From positions 310,001-374,000 of the forward strand of contig BPHZ01000003.1 of assembly GCA_026003835.1 (NCBI GenBank): DNA of 64,000 nt, written 5' to 3'. This stretch comes from Herpetosiphonaceae bacterium (lineage in GTDB: Bacteria > Chloroflexota > Chloroflexia > Chloroflexales > Herpetosiphonaceae). The notes under the pieces were generated by a model. It was given only the letters and a program-made list of their open reading frames with translations, had not been told where the DNA came from and did not search any database. Position numbers and translations under genes: made by a program. Every line of letters begins with the position of its first letter. Positions within the stretch are counted from its first letter, which is position 1. Shown here piece after piece: positions 60,193 to 64,000 of this stretch.

Positions 60193-61790
60193 TGGCCGGC
60201 GATGTGATGGGTGTCATTCCTCTTTCCCAACAGTCATTGCAGGCGCTTCGCCCTGCCGCCGATCTCGTCCGTCACTATGAGAGCGGCGCCTGGCTTACCG
60301 GTGGCTGCGTCCGCGATGTGCTGTTGGGTCGCCCGACCCACGATTTCGATGTCGTCGTCGAGAAAAGGGCTATCGATCTTGCCCGGGCTCTGGCTGATGA
60401 AACCGGCGGATCATTTGTCCTGCTCGACGCGGAGCACCAGGTTGCCCGCACGCTGCTGCGCCTCGGTGATGTCTCCGTCGCTGTCGATTGGGCCGAACTG
60501 CGCGGCGGATCGATCGAGGCTGATCTGCGACTGCGCGACCTGACCATCAATGCGGTTGCCGTCCCGCTCCAGGACGCCGTCGATTGCGCTGGCCTGGCTG
60601 GGGAGCTGCTGATCGACCCGCTCGACGGCCTCGATGCTCTGCGCCGCCGCCAGCTCCACCCTTGTAGTGAGGATCTGTTCCGCGCTGATCCGCTGCGCGT
60701 ACTGCGCGCCGTACGTTTGGCAGCTGAGCTGAGCTTTGCTATCTCGCCTGAGCTACACACACTGCTGCAACGCGATGGTCTGCTGGTCACGCACAGCGCC
60801 GCGGAGCGGGTTCGTGAGGAGCTTGTCAGGCTCCTGCTGACACCGCACAGCGCCGCTTTCCTGCGCTACCTCGACCAGCTGCGTGTGCTGACTGCGCTCA
60901 TCCCGGAGCTTGAGCCGGCCCGTGGGGTGACGCAGCCGATAGTCCACTTTCTGGACGTGTTGGAGCATCTGTTAGAGGCTGTCGCCGTCGCTGACTGGAT
61001 GCTGTCCCAGCTCGACGGTATCTCTGCCGAGTCGCTGCATGTCCTGCCTTCCGCAGATGCCGGCGATCCTTACCCGCCAGCATTTTTTGTGATGCCCGAG
61101 GCGCTGCGGCATGTGCCGGACCTGGCCTTCAGGCTGCCCTACCGCGAACACCTGCTCGAGCACTTTAATGCGCCACTTGCCTCGGGCCACCCGCGCCGCG
61201 CAATCTGGAAGCTGGCAGTGCTGCTGCACGACATTGCCAAGCCGCAGACGAAGCAGCCCAAAGCGGGCGGTGGGGTCTCTTTCTATGGCCATCAAACTAT
61301 CGGGGCAGAGATCGCCGCGTCGGTTGCCGAGCGCCTGCGCTTCAGCCGCCACGAGGTCTCCTATATCGCGACGGTCGTCCGTGAGCATATGCGCCCCGGC
61401 CAGCTGGCCGACATTGAGGAGCTTAGCCGCCGGGCGATCTATCGTTTCTTCCGCGATACAGGCGATGCCGGTATCGATACACTGCTCCACTCGCACGCCG
61501 ATCATATGGCGACGAGCGGGCCGCGGATGACTCGTGCGGCCTGGGAGGCCCATCTCCAGTGGACTGCGGCCATGCTCCATGTGCTCTACGAGGAGCAGGA
61601 GGTTGTCCACCCCCGGCGATTGATCGACGGTCGAGCGCTGATGGAAGCTCTTGGTCTGGCGCCTGGCCCGGAGATTGGCAGGCTCCTGCGCCTGATCGCT
61701 GAGGCGCAGGCTGCCGGCGAAGTACGCACAGCGGAAGAGGCGCTGTCTCTGGCCCGAGATCTTCACCAATCGCGCAGCACGGAAGTGTAG
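60192..61790 (+). CDS. CCA-adding/poly(A) polymerase family nucleotidyltransferase with HD domain
   Basis: Starts at the ATG at 60192, whose A is the last base of the batC stop; 532 residues. The head domain has the class II motif GGCVRDVLLGRPTHDFDVVV, with the catalytic carboxylates, and LRDLTINAVAV; LRVLRAVRLAAELSF starts the neck/body. A C-terminal HD domain (LLHDIAKPQTK, HHxx-type HGHQ region) could hydrolyse a phosphoester. It adds CCA to tRNA 3' ends, or is a poly(A)-like polymerase; sequence alone cannot separate these. Such HD-bearing forms are common in this phylum. Confidence 0.88.
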   Translation: MAGDVMGVIPLSQQSLQALRPAADLVRHYESGAWLTGGCVRDVLLGRPTHDFDVVVEKRAIDLARALADETGGSFVLLDAEHQVARTLLRLGDVSVAVDWAELRGGSIEADLRLRDLTINAVAVPLQDAVDCAGLAGELLIDPLDGLDALRRRQLHPCSEDLFRADPLRVLRAVRLAAELSFAISPELHTLLQRDGLLVTHSAAERVREELVRLLLTPHSAAFLRYLDQLRVLTALIPELEPARGVTQPIVHFLDVLEHLLEAVAVADWMLSQLDGISAESLHVLPSADAGDPYPPAFFVMPEALRHVPDLAFRLPYREHLLEHFNAPLASGHPRRAIWKLAVLLHDIAKPQTKQPKAGGGVSFYGHQTIGAEIAASVAERLRFSRHEVSYIATVVREHMRPGQLADIEELSRRAIYRFFRDTGDAGIDTLLHSHADHMATSGPRMTRAAWEAHLQWTAAMLHVLYEEQEVVHPRRLIDGRALMEALGLAPGPEIGRLLRLIAEAQAAGEVRTAEEALSLARDLHQSRSTEV

Positions 61791-61871
61791 CAGGATAAAT
61801 CTTCGCCTCCTGGGTGTACAATAGAGGTATCCAGAGCCCACGTGGTGCGCCAATACCGAAGGAGGTGGCCT

Positions 61872-62900
61872 ATGACGATGGGGCGTCTCAGGGTTGTTAT
61901 CTACGGCCTGGGGCAGATTGGCATGGATATCGCCAGGCTGGTCCTGCTCCAATCGCACCTCGATCTCGTGGGCGCTATCGATCGCGATCCCGCAAAGGTT
62001 GGCGCTGAGCTATCCAATCTTCTAGATCTACCTCGAGGCGCTGGGATCATCGTGCGTGACGATGCTGAGGAGGCGCTTAGCGAGCTGCGGCCCGATGTTG
62101 TCGTGATTGCAACGACATCAGTGCTGCGGGACGTGCTGGTACAGGCGCGTCCGGCGATGGCTGTCGGTGCCTCTATCGTCTCTACCTGCGAAGAATTGGT
62201 CTACCCCTATACCAGGTACCGTGACCTGGCCATCGAGATCAATAACGAGGCTGTAGCTGCCGGTGTTGGTATCCTTGGTATCGGCATCAATCCAGGCTTT
62301 GTGATGGATCTGCTGCCAGTGGTGCTGACGGCGCCGTGCAGCGATATTCGATCCATCCATGTGACACGTGTGATCAACGCCAGCGAGCGGCGCCAGGCGT
62401 TCGTCAACCGTCTTGGGATTGGCCTTGACCCGGCGGTTGTGCGCAAACGGGTAGAAGAACATCGCGGCCCGCATACCGGCCTGCTTGAATCACTCGGGAT
62501 GATCGCCGGCGCGTTAGGCTGGCAGCTCGATCGTATTACTCAACGTGCCGAGCCAATCATTGCCGAAGAATGGATCCGCACGCCGTTCGTAACCATAGCG
62601 CCCGGTCAGGTGATGGGGTTTGCCCAAGAGGTGCAGGGCTGGATCGGCCGGCGCGAGGTGATCGAGCTGCGCTGGCGAGCGACCATTGGCGAGCGCTATA
62701 CCCGTGATGCCCTGTTTATCGACGGCGTTCCGCCTATCGACCTCGTCATCAGAGACGGTATCCACGGCGACCTGGCTACGGCCGCGCTGGCTACACGCGC
62801 CATCCCCGCGATCGCCGCCGCCCGTCCGGGCCTTCACACCGTCCTTGACCTGCCGATTCTTCACTATGTGGCCCCGCCCTGGCGGGGCGGGCAGTATTGA
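61872..62900 (+). CDS. Dihydrodipicolinate-reductase-like dehydrogenase
   Basis: ATG at 61872 with GGAGG 7 nt upstream; 342 residues. A Rossmann fold starts at RVVIYGLGQIGMDIARLVL, and the DapB-like C-terminal half includes GIGINPGFVMDLLPVVLT. It most resembles the 2,4-diaminopentanoate-dehydrogenase-like group, which uses an NAD(P)-linked amine or ketone reaction rather than lysine synthesis. It is longer than DapB (about 270). It is followed by a palindrome and the convergent rfbB gene. Confidence 0.8.
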   Translation: MTMGRLRVVIYGLGQIGMDIARLVLLQSHLDLVGAIDRDPAKVGAELSNLLDLPRGAGIIVRDDAEEALSELRPDVVVIATTSVLRDVLVQARPAMAVGASIVSTCEELVYPYTRYRDLAIEINNEAVAAGVGILGIGINPGFVMDLLPVVLTAPCSDIRSIHVTRVINASERRQAFVNRLGIGLDPAVVRKRVEEHRGPHTGLLESLGMIAGALGWQLDRITQRAEPIIAEEWIRTPFVTIAPGQVMGFAQEVQGWIGRREVIELRWRATIGERYTRDALFIDGVPPIDLVIRDGIHGDLATAALATRAIPAIAAARPGLHTVLDLPILHYVAPPWRGGQY

Positions 62901-62940
62901 GCGAAGCGCGGCCAGGGCATGCCTGGAACGAGTGTATCGT

Positions 62941-62982
62941 CGTAGAGCCGTTGTTCTTCGGAGGGCGCCCAACGGCTCTACG
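62941..62982. terminator. Palindromic bidirectional terminator
   Basis: A perfect 13-bp stem CGTAGAGCCGTTG/CAACGGCTCTACG (62941-62953 with 62970-62982) sits between convergent genes. The arm is related to those at 51028-51093 (CGTAGAAACGTTG). Confidence 0.65.
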
Positions 62983-62992
62983 CTGCTCCCCG

Positions 62993-64000
62993 CTACTTCC
63001 GTTCGAGGTACTGCTTGCGATAATACTCCAGGTATTCGCCGGTCTTGATCTTGCGCCACCACCACTCGTTCTCGACGTACCAGCGTACTGTCTTCTCCAG
63101 GGCTTCGGCAAAGCTATGGCGGCTGCGCCAGCCCAGCGCTTGAATCTTGTCTGTACGTACTGAGTAGCGCCGGTCATGGCCGGGGCGATCGACGACATGC
63201 TGGATCAGGCTGTGCGGCTTGCCAAGCAGATCGAGGATCATCCGGGCCATGACGATGTTCTCTGTCTCGACGCCGCTGCCAATGTTGTAGGCCTCGCCGG
63301 GAACGCCGTGATGCAGCGCGATATCGATGCCCTCGCAGTGGTCGAGGACATACTGGTAATCGCGCTTCTGGCGACCGTCGCCATAGAGCGGCAGCGGCTG
63401 GTTGTCGATGGCATTGGTGATGAAGAGCGGCACCGCTTTTTCCGGGTACTGGTACGGCCCGATGTTGTTGGTGCCGCGGGTGATGATTGCCGGTACGCCA
63501 TGGGTAATGAAGTAGGCATAGACCATGTGATCTCCACCGGCCTTTGAGGCGGCGTACGGCGAGCGGGGCCGAGCGGGATCATCCTCGTGGGAGGAGTGGC
63601 CCTCGGGGATATGACCGTAAACCTCGTCGGTCGATACTTGCAAGTAGCGCTCGACGCCAAACTCCCGTGCTGCATCGAGTAAAACGCACGTCCCCTTGAT
63701 ATTGGTATGAATATAATCGTCGGACGACATAATCGAGCGGTCGACGTGGGTTTCGGCTGCGAAATTGACGATGGTATCGATCTTGTGCTGCCGCATCGCT
63801 TCGCGCACCGCCTCACGGTCCGCAATATCGCCACGGACGAATCTGAAGCGAGGGTCCTGCTCCACCCGCTTCAGATTATCCAGGTTGCCGGCGTAGGTCA
63901 GTTTATCAAAGACCACAATGCGGTAATCCGGGTATCGCTCGAGCATATAGGCCACGAAGTTGCTGCCAATAAACCCGGCGCCGCCGGTGACCAGAAGATT
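62993..64000 (-). CDS. rfbB: dTDP-glucose 4,6-dehydratase (5' end outside window)
   Basis: The 336 visible residues lack only the first few. The fragment begins LLVTGGAGFIGSNFVAYML (NAD loop) and has the catalytic triad region STDEVYGHI and YAASKAGGDH, plus RGTNNIGPYQYPEKAVPLFI and HVVDRPGHDRRYSV, all diagnostic of RmlB. It makes dTDP-4-keto-6-deoxyglucose on the way to dTDP-rhamnose and similar sugars. The gene starts beyond the right edge, so other rml genes may lie there. Confidence 0.95.
   Translation of the reverse strand, partial: NLLVTGGAGFIGSNFVAYMLERYPDYRIVVFDKLTYAGNLDNLKRVEQDPRFRFVRGDIADREAVREAMRQHKIDTIVNFAAETHVDRSIMSSDDYIHTNIKGTCVLLDAAREFGVERYLQVSTDEVYGHIPEGHSSHEDDPARPRSPYAASKAGGDHMVYAYFITHGVPAIITRGTNNIGPYQYPEKAVPLFITNAIDNQPLPLYGDGRQKRDYQYVLDHCEGIDIALHHGVPGEAYNIGSGVETENIVMARMILDLLGKPHSLIQHVVDRPGHDRRYSVRTDKIQALGWRSRHSFAEALEKTVRWYVENEWWWRKIKTGEYLEYYRKQYLERK

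Overview
The window is about 60% G+C and densely packed, with operons on both strands. No rRNA, tRNA, CRISPR array or complete insertion sequence is visible. The gene mix points to a bacterium of the phylum Chloroflexota, probably class Chloroflexia: a group 1h [NiFe] hydrogenase, two clusters of MoxR/DUF58/von Willebrand A (VWA) genes, a Cys-rich/GerMN membrane protein, a four-domain ribosomal protein S1, Gram-positive-style PHO boxes, many GTG/TTG starts with AAGGAGG ribosome sites, and GC-rich palindromic repeats. This placement is an inference from gene content, not from a marker tree.

Layout. 1-9.3 kb: housekeeping genes (TPR protein, response regulator with HNH nuclease, lgt, HemL-like aminotransferase, metallophosphoesterase, GerMN protein, GlsB-type membrane protein, thiamine pyrophosphokinase, first CNNM/CorC transporter-like protein). 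9.4-16 kb: secreted subtilisin, oligoendopeptidase F, a lipoprotein gene with an in-frame stop, and surface or membrane proteins. 16.2-24.3 kb: an operon of membrane gluzincin peptidase, coiled-coil membrane protein, DUF58 protein and two large VWA proteins, without a MoxR ATPase. 24.3-25.7 kb: a frameshifted zinc-ribbon gene, a GNAT acetyltransferase and a P-loop kinase. 25.7-32.6 kb: the phosphate regulon pstSCAB-phoU-phoB-phoR, preceded by 11-bp-phased PHO boxes and interrupted by a structured, transposon-like non-coding segment.

34.4-41.8 kb is the most interesting region. Four tandem single-pass membrane proteins with helical tails lead directly into the small and large subunits of a group 1h (actinobacterial-type, high-affinity) hydrogenase. 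These are followed by two maturation-protease-fold proteins, a winged-helix protein with a Cys-rich tail, an 80-bp tandem repeat array, and a NifU-Rieske fusion whose Rieske motif lacks one histidine. The likely joint function is oxidation of trace H2, with electrons passed to the membrane through an anchor that has not been described.

42-46 kb holds two more CNNM proteins and glycine oxidase ThiO. 46.1-46.9 kb encodes a close relative of the cofactor-free 2,4-dioxygenases (HOD/QDO). 47-51 kb has sucC and a sucD broken by an 8-G run, separated by an XRE regulator and GDP-mannose dehydratase. 51-53.5 kb has a LiaF-like protein and rpsA with a long leader carrying a terminator-like hairpin. 53.5-60.2 kb has an alkaline-phosphatase-fold enzyme and a complete moxR-DUF58-batD/A/B/C-type operon. 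The window ends with a tRNA nucleotidyltransferase, a DAP-reductase-like dehydrogenase and the partial rfbB gene.

Three genes carry single lesions: a stop codon at 14310, a +1 frameshift near 24500, and a homopolymer frameshift at 50206. At least the sucD lesion looks more like a sequencing error than real decay.
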